Shown: positions 1 to 6,879, numbered from the stretch's first letter. The stretch: 16,418 nucleotides of DNA from JBFELO01 sp041552055 (GCA_041552055.1 JBFELO010000101.1:1-16418), one strand, 5' to 3'. Notes: a model not told the origin generated them from the sequence alone. Numbers and translations are program-made.

Positions 1-344
1 GCGCTTCCCAGTCTTCGCTGTCCCTGAACGACCCGGTGGACGACGAGGGGGACTCGGAACTCGGTGACCTGCTCGAGCAGACCGTGTTGCCGGACACCGA
101 CGAGCGCATCCTGCGCGAGTCGTTCATGCGGGCGATGGCTGTCGCCCTGGCCGAGCTTCCAGATCGGGAACGAAGGGTGCTGGAACTCCGGTTCGGACTG
201 CAGGACGATCAGCCGAAGACCCTGCGTGAGATCGGAGAAATCCTCGACCTCTCGCGCGAGCGGGTTCGGCAGATCGAGAGCCGGGCGCTGAACAAGCTCC
301 GCCGATCACACAAGACCAGATCCTTGGCTGGCTATCTGAATTAG
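1..344 (+). CDS. rpoD: RpoD-type RNA polymerase sigma factor, C-terminal part (5' end outside window)
   Basis: The reading frame is open from position 3 and gives 113 residues before the TAG at 342-344, so only the C-terminus is present. An earlier GTG at 36 is internal, not a start. Visible: the end of region 3 with the acidic stretch typical of group 1/2 sigma-70 factors (DDEGDSELGDLLE), then region 4.1 (LPDRERRVLELRFGL) and the region 4.2 helix-turn-helix (TLREIGEILDLSRERVRQIE) that reads the -35 element, followed by ALNKLR and a short basic tail ending SLAGYLN. From family knowledge it directs core RNA polymerase to housekeeping promoters. Whether it is the primary RpoD or a close group 2 paralogue cannot be decided without regions 1 and 2. 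The next gene lies on the other strand, so this ends its transcription unit. Confidence 0.93.
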   Translation, partial: ASQSSLSLNDPVDDEGDSELGDLLEQTVLPDTDERILRESFMRAMAVALAELPDRERRVLELRFGLQDDQPKTLREIGEILDLSRERVRQIESRALNKLRRSHKTRSLAGYLN

Positions 345-365
345 CTTTGTCGAACCTCCCCGCCG

Positions 366-385
366 CTCGCGGCTGACGCCGCGAG
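366..385 (+). terminator. Hairpin 22 bp after the sigma factor stop, likely terminator
   Basis: Perfect 8-bp GC-rich stem: CTCGCGGC at 366-373 pairs with GCCGCGAG at 378-385 around a TGAC loop. Its place just after the stop codon fits a terminator. No clear T-tract follows, only a mixed GT-rich stretch (TGTGTCGTGTCGTT), so it may be a weak intrinsic terminator or an RNA 3'-end stabilising structure. Confidence 0.45.
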
Positions 386-707
386 CACGATGTGTCGTGT
401 CGTTCGTCTCCGAATGCGAGCATTCGTCGACGTTCGCAACTCCACATCTGCCCGCCTGCGGCGGGCGCCGGGATGATGATTGGACAGCCCCGCACCCCCT
501 TTTGTGTGTATCGCGCCAAGCGCCGCCCCTCTCGCCGCGCCCTGCTTCGCTCGGCATCGAAGGGACGACCACGAGGTCTATTCATCGTTGCCTCGGTCGC
601 GATGCGCAGCGAGAGGGACACCTTCGGCGCGATCCGCGTCGCGGGGTCGGCGCGATCGGTGGCGGGACGCATTCGGCGGCAGCGCCTGCGGCTACGCCGT
701 GACAAGT

Positions 708-758
708 CTTGCATCTTGTATCTGGGAGGGGGACAGGGCGGGTGCATCTTGCATCAGG
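708..758 (-). repeat. Two short 7-bp-period repeat motifs downstream of the RDD gene
   Basis: On the plus strand, 708-725 reads CTTGCAT CTTGTAT CTGG and 741-758 reads GGTGCAT CTTGCAT CAGG: near-identical heptamers followed by C(T/A)GG. On the minus strand they start CCAGATACAAGATGC and CCTGATGCAAGATGC. A third copy of the same form lies at 8070-8087, also just past the stop of a minus-strand gene. The shared position suggests a 3'-end element or a mobile microrepeat; its function is unknown. Confidence 0.5.
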
Positions 759-771
759 ACGGTTGCTGGGT

Positions 772-1299
772 CTACCTTTTCTGCCTCCTCACCACTCGCG
801 TTCCGGCGAGGATGTCGTGCAGGGCACAGCGGTCCGGCCGAAAGACCACCATCAGGTGACCGATGCCGAAGGTGAACGAGCTCACCGAGTACGCGATGAG
901 ACGCAGCAGCCCGCGCGTCAAACCGATCGGGCAACGGTGCTGATGATCGATGATCTCGAGGCCGCAAAGTCGCTTGCCGGGTGTCGCTCCGAAGAGTCCC
1001 CAGCCGACCGCGAAGTAGCACCACCAGAGAGCGATCCACATTCCCAATACGCCGCTCGCGTGGCTGATCCAGGTGGGGTCGGACACCGCATCGGTGACCT
1101 CCTGCAGATTGACCGGCAGGGCGGTCCAGTGGATGGCTCGTGTCACCGGAGTGGCGAGCAGCGCACACAGGCCGCAGAAGATCCCCATGTCGAGGAGAGT
1201 CGCGATCAGGCGACGAAGCGGGCCTCCCGGACGAGGAGCTTCGGCTGCCTCGGCCGAATGGTCGACCTCGTCAGCGGCGACATCCAACTCCGGTGCCAT
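772..1299 (-). CDS. RDD family integral membrane protein
   Basis: 175 residues. An acidic N-terminal tail (1-25) leads to the RDD domain. The first helix (about 28-52) holds the signature Arg30 and Asp37, the second is about 81-103, the conserved GATPGKRLCGLEI follows at 104-116, the third helix is about 128-152, and the C-terminal ALHDILAGTRVV is typical of the family. RDD proteins are small inner-membrane proteins; some have been linked to ion or solute transport, but the substrate here cannot be read from the sequence. ATG at 1297-1299 is preceded by a weak AGGT. The gene starts 12 bp after the stop of the upstream 551-residue gene, so the two are almost certainly co-transcribed and perhaps translationally coupled. 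Confidence 0.88.
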   Translation of the reverse strand: MAPELDVAADEVDHSAEAAEAPRPGGPLRRLIATLLDMGIFCGLCALLATPVTRAIHWTALPVNLQEVTDAVSDPTWISHASGVLGMWIALWWCYFAVGWGLFGATPGKRLCGLEIIDHQHRCPIGLTRGLLRLIAYSVSSFTFGIGHLMVVFRPDRCALHDILAGTRVVRRQKR

Positions 1300-1311
1300 G
1301 AGCCGGCGGAC

Positions 1312-2967
1312 CTACAGCGGCGTCAGTCCGCCGTGTGCCTGATGCTCGAGCCACAGTGCGGAATAGGCGTTCAGGAACCGGAATCTGGAGCGGTACAGGT
1401 GCTCCAGTTGACCGGTGTCACCGTCGTACAGCGTGTCATCGATGAACCACTGGAAGCGGCGGTCCATCTCGCGAGCGCGTTCCAGGCTCTGGGTCGAACG
1501 CTCGAGGAGTTCGAACGCACGTTCGTCACTGTCGATTGACGCCAGGCGCGAAATCTCGTCCCGCTCTTCCTCCATCTTGACACGCAGGGCCGCGCTTCGC
1601 AGAAAGAAGACGTGCAGGTCCCACCTGGTTGTCCCCTTCTGAACCGTCCTCTGCACGAGGGCGCGATAACTCGCGACCTCCCATGGCTCGAGGTTGAGGT
1701 GGTGAAGTTCCGGCGCGGTGATGACGCGGTCCGGCGACCGGTCCCAAGCCACCATTTCGACTGCAAACATGATCTTGTGGAGCGCTTCGTTGAGCAGTGG
1801 GTCGGCCGGAAGCAGGTCGGTCAGGGATGCGCTCTCCTCGTCGGACTCGGCCACCGTGCCGAGCTCCGGCGTCAGTTGGGGGAATGGGTCGGATCCCGCG
1901 TCGGGCACCACCTGGACGATCGGCACGGCGCCGGCGTCCGAGTGCGACGGTGGGGCCGGTGCCAGGCGGATTTGCGGCGCCCTTTCCCTGACGGTTTCGA
2001 AACCCTCCAGCACGCTCTGCATCGCGTGCCTCACCGCGAGGATATCTTCCCGTTTGAGATTATCGTCACGGCGTCCGGCGTCGAATCGGAGTCTGGACTC
2101 CCGGAATTCCGAGATCTGCTCGGTCAACGCCTCGTGAGTGGCCTCGGGGTTGCGCTCGAGGAAACGCTCGATCTCGAAGACCCGATTGGTCTCCTCCAGG
2201 ATCCGCACTTCCTCCTGACGGTAGAGGCGGTTGAACTGGTTCTTGGCCTCGATGTTGGTGACGACGATCTCTGCGAGAACCGGCGGATGGAGGAACGCCT
2301 TGCCCAGCCGTTGCTTCAGTTTCCGGTAGCGATCGTAGACCCGCGAGTCGATGAGACCCTGGAAATCCTCGATTGCGCGGAGCTCCGTGCGGAAGTCGCG
2401 GACGGCCTCGACCAGAGGGCCGGCCTCCGCCGGAGGGATAGGGGCGATACCCGCGAAAGCTGCCATGCGCTCGAACGTCGTCCGAAGCTCGGCCGGATCG
2501 CGCGGCACGACCCGATTACCTTCGATCGGTGCTTCGGCCAGCCGGGTCAGCAGGATGTCGAGCTTGTCGAGCGTGTCCTGGTTGAAGTCATCCGACAGCA
2601 GGTAGAACTTCGCCAGCGCGAACAGGATCTTCTCGTCCTGACGTTTGAGGTGATCGAAGAACTTGCGGAAAAGTGACGGAGGGAACTCGCTTTCGGTCTT
2701 CGCCAACTCGACCCAGATCCGACTCAGCTCGCGGTTGATCTGCTCGAATTCGATCTGAGCGCCGCGTGAGTCCTCGACCCCCATGCGGGGCACCAACTCC
2801 TGCAGCCGTCGGTAGAGCGCCTGGAAATCGTACGTGTACGGGATCGAATCTTCGCCGCGATGCTTGAAGACCCCTCCCAGAAACTGGTAGAAGGTCCACA
2901 GTGAACGAAATCGGTCCGAGAGACCGGTAAACTGTTCGCTCAATCGATGAACGTTGGACGATTCCAT
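1312..2967 (-). CDS. Conserved-looking helical protein of unknown function (551 aa)
   Basis: I do not recognise this family. The frame is open back to 3138, but I place the start at the ATG at 2965-2967 (MESSNVHRLSEQF). The longer form would run through the hpt start region, and its extra 57 residues look like non-coding translation. There is an AGGG four bases upstream. The protein has no signal peptide or membrane segment and is strongly helical and charged. An N-terminal block (1-330) contains FYQFLGGVFKHRGEDS and several heptad-like stretches. A Pro/Ala-rich, probably disordered linker follows at about 330-365, then a C-terminal helical block (366-551) with WEVASYRALVQRT and RFQWFIDDTLYDGDT. 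A soluble cytoplasmic scaffold or regulatory role is possible but is a guess. It is the first gene of a unit with the RDD membrane protein. Confidence 0.8.
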   Translation of the reverse strand: MESSNVHRLSEQFTGLSDRFRSLWTFYQFLGGVFKHRGEDSIPYTYDFQALYRRLQELVPRMGVEDSRGAQIEFEQINRELSRIWVELAKTESEFPPSLFRKFFDHLKRQDEKILFALAKFYLLSDDFNQDTLDKLDILLTRLAEAPIEGNRVVPRDPAELRTTFERMAAFAGIAPIPPAEAGPLVEAVRDFRTELRAIEDFQGLIDSRVYDRYRKLKQRLGKAFLHPPVLAEIVVTNIEAKNQFNRLYRQEEVRILEETNRVFEIERFLERNPEATHEALTEQISEFRESRLRFDAGRRDDNLKREDILAVRHAMQSVLEGFETVRERAPQIRLAPAPPSHSDAGAVPIVQVVPDAGSDPFPQLTPELGTVAESDEESASLTDLLPADPLLNEALHKIMFAVEMVAWDRSPDRVITAPELHHLNLEPWEVASYRALVQRTVQKGTTRWDLHVFFLRSAALRVKMEEERDEISRLASIDSDERAFELLERSTQSLERAREMDRRFQWFIDDTLYDGDTGQLEHLYRSRFRFLNAYSALWLEHQAHGGLTPL

Positions 2968-3005
2968 GTCCCTGTAGCATACAACATTGGAGCGAGATAG
3001 GACAA
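2954..3005. promoter_or_regulatory. Compact divergent promoter region between the 551-aa gene and hpt
   Basis: Only 55 bp separate the two start codons. Toward the minus-strand gene, TTGTCC (plus-strand 3000-3005) and TATGCT (2976-2981) are 18 bp apart, with a TG two bases before the -10. This would put the transcript start within about 10 bases of the ATG. Toward hpt, TTGGAC (2954-2959) and CATACA (2978-2983) are also 18 bp apart. The two sets overlap, so the promoters may compete. Assigned by eye. Confidence 0.4.
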
Positions 3006-3022
3006 CGAAGGGAGGCGGGGAA

Positions 3023-3553
3023 ATGCTCGGACCGCAGGTGCTCAGCGAGGACGAGATCGGGGACGTCGTGCGTCGTCTGGCAGCAGAGGTCGCGGCCGAT
3101 CTCGAGGGCCGCACGCCAGTGTTCATCGGTGTTCTCAAGGGCTGTGTCTACTTCCTGACAGACTTGACGCGGCACATCAACAAGTCCATGGAGATCGACT
3201 TCATCCAGGTATCGAGCTACGGCGCGAGCACGACTTCGTCGGGATCCGTGGTGTTGGTGAAGGACATCACCGTGGACGTGCGCGATCGCGACGTGTACCT
3301 GGTCGAGGACATCGTCGACACCGGCACCACCTTGACTGACGTCGTGCGGTTGCTGGAGGCGCGTCACCCCCGCACGGTGCAGATCGTGAGCCTGCTCTCC
3401 AAACCCTCCCGGCGCCAGGTGGAGGTTCCCATCACGTTCCTCGGCATCGAGATCGAGGATCGGTTCGTGGTGGGCTACGGGCTCGACTACGCGGAAAACT
3501 ACCGCAACCTGCCCGCGATCTACGAGTTCCAGGTGGAAGACGGTCCGAGCTAG
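3023..3553 (+). CDS. hpt: Hypoxanthine phosphoribosyltransferase
   Basis: 176 residues, the usual length for bacterial Hpt. The enzyme transfers phosphoribose from PRPP to hypoxanthine (and often guanine) to make IMP (GMP) in cytoplasmic purine salvage. Visible motifs: IGVLKGCVYFLTDL (35-48) at the pyrophosphate-binding loop, DFIQVSSYG (59-67), the PRPP-binding loop VYLVEDIVDTGTTL (91-104) with the acidic pair Glu95-Asp96, the purine-contacting Lys127 in SLLSKPSRR, and the C-terminal VGYGLDYAENYRNLP (150-164). The start is the ATG at 3023, with GGAGG at 3011-3015 seven bases upstream. The reading frame extends 12 codons further, but that would put the ribosome binding site inside the gene. 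Next downstream, 118 bp away, is a Mo-hydroxylase maturation gene. Confidence 0.96.
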   Translation: MLGPQVLSEDEIGDVVRRLAAEVAADLEGRTPVFIGVLKGCVYFLTDLTRHINKSMEIDFIQVSSYGASTTSSGSVVLVKDITVDVRDRDVYLVEDIVDTGTTLTDVVRLLEARHPRTVQIVSLLSKPSRRQVEVPITFLGIEIEDRFVVGYGLDYAENYRNLPAIYEFQVEDGPS

Positions 3554-3604
3554 CAGGAATGCGTGGCTTTGGATCGGAGGCCGCGTGCACGGATCGACCG
3601 GGGT

Positions 3605-3613
3605 TGGTAGAAT
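3605..3613 (+). promoter_or_regulatory. Extended -10 element upstream of the YqeB-type gene
   Basis: TGGTAGAAT is a TGn-extended -10 with hexamer TAGAAT (five of six consensus bases), about 58 bp before the ATG at 3672. No convincing -35 is present, which is tolerable for an extended -10. It suggests the downstream gene can be transcribed separately from hpt. The same TAGAAT occurs before the patatin and pgsA genes. Confidence 0.5.
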
Positions 3614-3671
3614 GCCGCGACGAGATCGTGGGGATACCGTTCAGAAACCCCGGGGCAGCAACGGAGGCGAG

Positions 3672-4553
3672 ATGGATGCCGGTGACTACCGCATTCTGAT
3701 CCGAGGTGCAGGCGAGCTGGCGTCGGCGACAGCGCATCACCTCTATACCCAGGGTTTCAAGCGCATCCTCATGCTGGACCGCCGTTACCCGAAGGCGGTT
3801 CGTCGAAAGGTCTGCTTCTGCGAGGCGGTTCTGGAAGGGCAGCAGGTTGTTCAGGGTGTGCCCGCCACCCTCGCGCGCGTACTCGACGCAGTGGACGAAA
3901 TCCACGAGCGCCAAGAGATCGCAGTCGCGGTCCTCAACCTCGAGGAAACGATCCGGACGTGGAAGCCTGACGTCTTTATAGAGGCGGCGATGCTCCGCCA
4001 GAACTGGGGTCTGAAGCCAGACCTGGCGCCGATCGTGATCGCCCTCGGCCCTGGGTACGTCGCCAAGAAGGACTGCCACGCGGTGGTCGAGACCGTCCGG
4101 GGACCCGAGGTGGGCGCGGTGTTCGACGATACCGGAGACCACCTCGAGGACGAGCCGCCAGCCGAGATCATGGGCTATTCCGAGGAGCGGGTCGTCAAGG
4201 CGATTCGCGACGGGATCTTCTTCACCCAGAGAGAGATCGGTGATGAAGTGGATCGAGGAGAGCGGATCGGTACCGTGGTCTCCGTGTACGGGGTGGAGGA
4301 TTTCCGCCGGGGTGTTCCGGTCGATGCATCGTACGCCGTGACGGCACGGATCACGGGTGTCGTTCGCGGGCTGCTGCGGGACGGTGTCCCTGTCAAGGCG
4401 GGCGACAGGATTGCCGACGTCGACCCCCGCGGTGCCACCGACGATCTCGACCACGTCTCGGACAAGTCACACCGCGTCGCCGAGGGGGTGCACGAGGCAC
4501 TGCTCGGCCTGATCGCGCGAAAACCCAAGAAGACCCGGCGTCGCGCGAGCTGA
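3672..4553 (+). CDS. yqeB: YqeB/EF2563-family selenium-dependent molybdenum hydroxylase system protein
   Basis: 293 residues. The family is named for its association with maturation of selenium-dependent molybdenum hydroxylases (xanthine-dehydrogenase-like enzymes); its exact reaction is not established. Visible: an N-terminal Rossmann-like start RILIRGAGELASATAHHL (7-24), a central VFIEAAMLRQNWGLKPD (101-117), the family signature IALGPGYVAKKDCHAVVET (123-141) followed by RGPEVGAVFDDTG, and a C-terminal biotinyl/lipoyl-like hairpin around GVPVKAGDRIADVDPRG (238-254). The end is Lys/Arg-rich. I chose the ATG at 3672, with GGAGG at 3663-3667 four bases upstream; the frame stays open to a GTG at 3585, but that leader looks non-coding. 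No selD, yqeC, xdhC or hydroxylase subunit is in the window. Its neighbour hpt suggests a purine connection (inference). Confidence 0.85.
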   Translation: MDAGDYRILIRGAGELASATAHHLYTQGFKRILMLDRRYPKAVRRKVCFCEAVLEGQQVVQGVPATLARVLDAVDEIHERQEIAVAVLNLEETIRTWKPDVFIEAAMLRQNWGLKPDLAPIVIALGPGYVAKKDCHAVVETVRGPEVGAVFDDTGDHLEDEPPAEIMGYSEERVVKAIRDGIFFTQREIGDEVDRGERIGTVVSVYGVEDFRRGVPVDASYAVTARITGVVRGLLRDGVPVKAGDRIADVDPRGATDDLDHVSDKSHRVAEGVHEALLGLIARKPKKTRRRAS

Positions 4554-4609
4554 GTCTGGCGGCGTGGATTCATATACAAAATCGAACCGGATTGTGTGCA
4601 ACGACAGGC

Positions 4610-4627
4610 CTCCCGAAATCTCGGGGG
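4610..4627. terminator. Hairpin between convergent genes, possible two-way terminator
   Basis: CTCCCGA at 4610-4616 pairs with TCGGGGG at 4621-4627 (7 bp, one G-T wobble) around an AATC loop. It sits in the 101-bp gap between the stops of the YqeB-type gene (+) and the beta-helix gene (-). There is no T-tract on either side, so Rho-independent action is uncertain. Confidence 0.4.
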
Positions 4628-4654
4628 CGACATCGGGTGCACGCAGCCTTCGTG

Positions 4655-6199
4655 TTACGGACACGTCACCGCGGTGTACGTTTCGTCGTAGTTGCCGAAG
4701 CAGGTCAAATCCGCGCTCACCGGGCCCACGAGCTTGCTCGCGCCGACGAAGAAGTCAGCCCCCGAGTTGTCGTTGCGCACGCTCGAGGACGTGCCACTGA
4801 TGCTCGATCGGTCGAACCTCACCGGACCGCCGTCATCGGCGTTGAGAATCGCGTAACCACCCGTCCCGCCGGTGACCTCGGCGGTCGCGCCGGTGGCCGT
4901 CAAAACCGCGCCTCCTCGATTCAGAACGCCGTAGTTGAAGCCGGTTCCGCCGAACGCCTTGACGATCAGGTTGGTGGCCGTGAGCTCACCGCCGCTGTGA
5001 TTCTCGACACCGTGGTTGGAGTCCGCAGCCGCGAACGCCTCTGCGGTCACATCGAAGAGGGTGATGTCGCCGAGATCCCGGTTCCTGATCGCCCAGGTCA
5101 TGGACCCGCCCGTCGCCGAGATGCCGACATGCTCGAGACTGACCTCCGAGCCATCCATGCTGTAGATGCCGTGGATGTCCCCGGTTGCGAGGCCCTGGGC
5201 GTTGATGTTCACGTCACTGAGGTGCGCTTCGCCAAGGTTGGCAATCTGGACTCCGGTGGCGTATCCGCTCGACGCCACCTGGAAGGACGAACGCGAGAGC
5301 GCCGCGACGGCGTTGTCGCCTAGAAAGCCGATTCCGGTTCCATCCACTTCCGTCACCAAAACCGTCACTCCGTCGACCTGCGGGTTGGCGGATGTGGCCA
5401 CGATTCCAAGACCGAGGTCCGCGTCCTGGACGATGACCCGACTGTCACGTAGCAGCGCCCTTGAACCGTCGGTGTATTCGATCCCCGTGGCAATGACGTC
5501 GGACACCCTGTACGTGACGACCTCGACGTTGCGGAGCTCTCCCGTGCTGTTCGCGATGCTGATTCCCAGCGCCTCGGCGCCGTCAGAAGTCCACACGCGC
5601 ATCGAGTCGATCATCGCCCGCGAATCGGTGATGACGACGCCGGTGTTCTTCGTGTTGGCACCTTCAACAATGACGAAGACGTCGGTCATGCGGGGGAAGT
5701 TCACGGCGCTCTCGATGGCGATCCCCTGGGGGTAGCCGCCATCCCCGTAGTTAATGACGGTCAACGACCGAAGCTCGGCATTGCTGGCGCCGTAGACGAC
5801 GGCTGCTCCCGACGCTGCTCGAATGAACGTCACATTCCTACCCGAACCTTCGATGTCGACGTACGACTGCATGGCCACGCTCGCGGTCCCGATGTCGTAC
5901 CATCCGGGCAGGATCTTGACCAGGCAAGGGTTCGATAGGGTGGGAGTACCGCACCACGACGAAAGCGCGTCCATCGCGGCCACAGGGTCGGTGAAGTCAC
6001 CGCGGCCCGCCCAGTCGACGATGGCGATCTGTTGCCAGCGGGGATAGGCCGCCGAGTTCTGGGTGCTCCCGTCGGCAAACTCGTACCAACCGCCGGTGGT
6101 GGCCACCGCTCCGTCAACTACGAGGTCGCCGGCCAAGGCCGCGGTCGCGCATCCGATCGCCATGACCATGGAGACATGCGCCCGTGTGACGTGTTTCAT
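4655..6199 (-). CDS. Secreted right-handed beta-helix repeat protein
   Basis: 514 residues. The start is the ATG at 6197-6199, with a perfect AGGAGGT four bases upstream; the frame extends 18 codons further but that would bury the ribosome binding site. Residues 1-23 form a Sec signal peptide: basic start, hydrophobic MVMAIGCATA, cleavage after ALA. Next come GGWYEFADGSTQNSAAY (36-52), resembling the 'GGF-FPDGT-Q-TAA' motif common near the N-terminus of bacterial repeat proteins and tail-fibre-like proteins, and a segment with KILPGWYDIG (95-104) typical of pectate-lyase-fold entry turns. From about 110 to 490 there are many turns of about 20-25 residues rich in N, S, G and V (for example GIAI, GVVI, GISI, GIEY, GIVA, GVQI, GIYS), the pattern of a parallel beta-helix. 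The C-terminus carries a Cys pair in C-G-YDE-Y...CP. No catalytic residues are recognisable. Surface or extracellular, function unknown. Confidence 0.8.
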   Translation of the reverse strand: MKHVTRAHVSMVMAIGCATAALAGDLVVDGAVATTGGWYEFADGSTQNSAAYPRWQQIAIVDWAGRGDFTDPVAAMDALSSWCGTPTLSNPCLVKILPGWYDIGTASVAMQSYVDIEGSGRNVTFIRAASGAAVVYGASNAELRSLTVINYGDGGYPQGIAIESAVNFPRMTDVFVIVEGANTKNTGVVITDSRAMIDSMRVWTSDGAEALGISIANSTGELRNVEVVTYRVSDVIATGIEYTDGSRALLRDSRVIVQDADLGLGIVATSANPQVDGVTVLVTEVDGTGIGFLGDNAVAALSRSSFQVASSGYATGVQIANLGEAHLSDVNINAQGLATGDIHGIYSMDGSEVSLEHVGISATGGSMTWAIRNRDLGDITLFDVTAEAFAAADSNHGVENHSGGELTATNLIVKAFGGTGFNYGVLNRGGAVLTATGATAEVTGGTGGYAILNADDGGPVRFDRSSISGTSSSVRNDNSGADFFVGASKLVGPVSADLTCFGNYDETYTAVTCP

Positions 6200-6225
6200 A
6201 TTGACCTCCTTATCGTTTCGGCGCT

Positions 6226-6253
6226 TGGATACTGCCACTCCGCCTTGGGGCAA
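6226..6253 (-). promoter_or_regulatory. Possible promoter of the beta-helix gene
   Basis: On the minus strand TTGCCC (plus-strand 6248-6253) and TATCCA (6226-6231) are 16 bp apart, 27 bp upstream of the ATG. The match is moderate. Confidence 0.3.
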
Positions 6254-6519
6254 ATACCTTCGGCAGCCCGGCCTCCCGACCCACCGGAACGGCCGCGCAT
6301 TACACCGTTGGTGCGCGTTTCACCATTCAATTCAGAGAATCCGTGTGGCGTCAGTATAGACCCTCCAAGGTCCCCACTGTCGGACTGCGGGGATCGTGCG
6401 GGTCTTACCCATACACTGCAGCCAGATAGGCCGGCCCGGTGGACGCGGTCCCTTGCACAGTGGTGATTTCGATCCGAGGGGCGCGGAGGCGTACTCGACG
6501 GTACGTTGGGACCTCGCGC

Positions 6520-6580
6520 ACCGCCTGACAGGGCGGTCACGCCGGAGGCGTGAGGCCCCGGGGGGGCCAGCGTGGGCTGG
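6520..6580. other. Array of four back-to-back short hairpins
   Basis: ACCGCC/GGCGGT (6520-6525 with 6532-6537, 6-nt loop) is followed directly by CACGCC/GGCGTG (6538-6543 with 6547-6552, 3-nt loop). One base later comes GGCCCC/GGGGCC (6554-6559 with 6563-6568, 3-nt loop), and then CCAGC/GCTGG (6567-6571 with 6576-6580, 4-nt loop), which shares two bases with the third. All four stems are perfect. It could be a structured RNA, a protein-binding array or a decayed repeat. Strand and transcription are unknown. Confidence 0.55.
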
Positions 6581-6622
6581 AGCGCCCCGAGGTGAGAAAG
6601 CGCCGCTGGGTCAGGAGCATCG

Positions 6623-6838
6623 TTCGATCCCGATGGCCATACCGATAGCGATCCCGACGAATCTGGTCGGTATCGGAATCGGTTTTCGGTATCGGTATCG
6701 ACCATCCACGTCCGATCTAAGCGGCGGTGATTCGATCCCGATAGCGATCCCGATAGCGATCCCGACGAATCTGGTCGGTATCGGAATCGGTTTCCGGTAT
6801 CGGTATCGACCATCCCGTTCTGATCCGAGCGGCGGTTA
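6623..6838. repeat. 108-bp tandem repeat, two copies, each an interrupted hexamer-based palindrome
   Basis: Copies are 6623-6730 and 6731-6838, aligned without gaps with about 11 differences. The core from CCGATAGCG to GACCATCC (6642-6707 in copy 1) has a single difference. The left half of each copy is a run of CGATNN hexamers and the right half a run of TCGGNN hexamers, the reverse complement in kind. Each copy can therefore fold about a centre at GAATCTG into arms of roughly 35 bp with several mismatches (6624-6701 and 6732-6809). The array ends 57 bp before the patatin start. It does not resemble CRISPR (no spacers) or an IS end. Confidence 0.85.
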
Positions 6839-6873
6839 GCGGCCGCAGCAGACTGCTGGTGAATGATGCGGGC

Positions 6874-6879
6874 TAGAAT
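6874..6879 (+). promoter_or_regulatory. -10-like TAGAAT upstream of the patatin gene
   Basis: TAGAAT lies 16 bp before the chosen ATG, with no good -35. If used, the transcript would begin about 10 bases before the ATG at 6896, leaving almost no leader. This argues for a short-leader message or for a different promoter further upstream. Confidence 0.35.

Larger units (their letters stand above)
345..771. other. Non-coding gap between sigma factor and RDD gene, with stacked hairpins
   Basis: About 430 bp without a credible gene; the small overlapping reading frames here have no recognisable product and no good ribosome binding site. It holds the hairpin at 366-385 and two more compact ones: CGAATG/CATTCG with a 4-nt loop at 411-426, and GCCCGCC/GGCGGGC with a 3-nt loop at 450-466. 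From about 480 to 700 I see only GC-rich sequence with no tRNA-like or riboswitch-like pattern. The right end (708-758) carries the 7-bp-period repeats listed separately. Both flanking genes point into the gap, so it is the shared 3' region of two convergent units. Confidence 0.6.

Noticed and set aside
397..875. Small overlapping plus-strand frames in the first gap
   Set aside because: They run across hairpins and into the antisense of the RDD gene; products are Arg/Ser/Ala-rich with no ribosome binding site.
1612..2676. 354-residue frame on the plus strand opposite the unknown 551-aa gene
   Set aside because: It is an antisense shadow in GC-rich DNA. The minus-strand frame has normal helical protein composition and a start in a divergent promoter; this one has no ribosome binding site or recognisable domain.
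2968..3138. 57-residue N-terminal extension of the unknown 551-aa gene
   Set aside because: It would overlap the hpt coding region and promoter; the residues are Ser/Arg/Pro-rich without pattern, and the ATG at 2967 follows a reasonable promoter.
3432..4454. 340-residue minus-strand frame opposite the YqeB-type gene
   Set aside because: It overlaps the recognisable hpt end and the YqeB signature; its composition is Arg/His/Asp-rich, as in antisense translation.
6623..6838. CRISPR array
   Set aside because: There are only two directly adjoining copies of 108 bp, with no spacers and no cas genes nearby.
6396..6839. 147-residue plus-strand frame across the hairpins and tandem repeat
   Set aside because: Its second half is a translation of the hexamer repeat (IPIAIP, FRYRYRP), and the opposite strand is equally open; there is no ribosome binding site. 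It is explained by the repeat.
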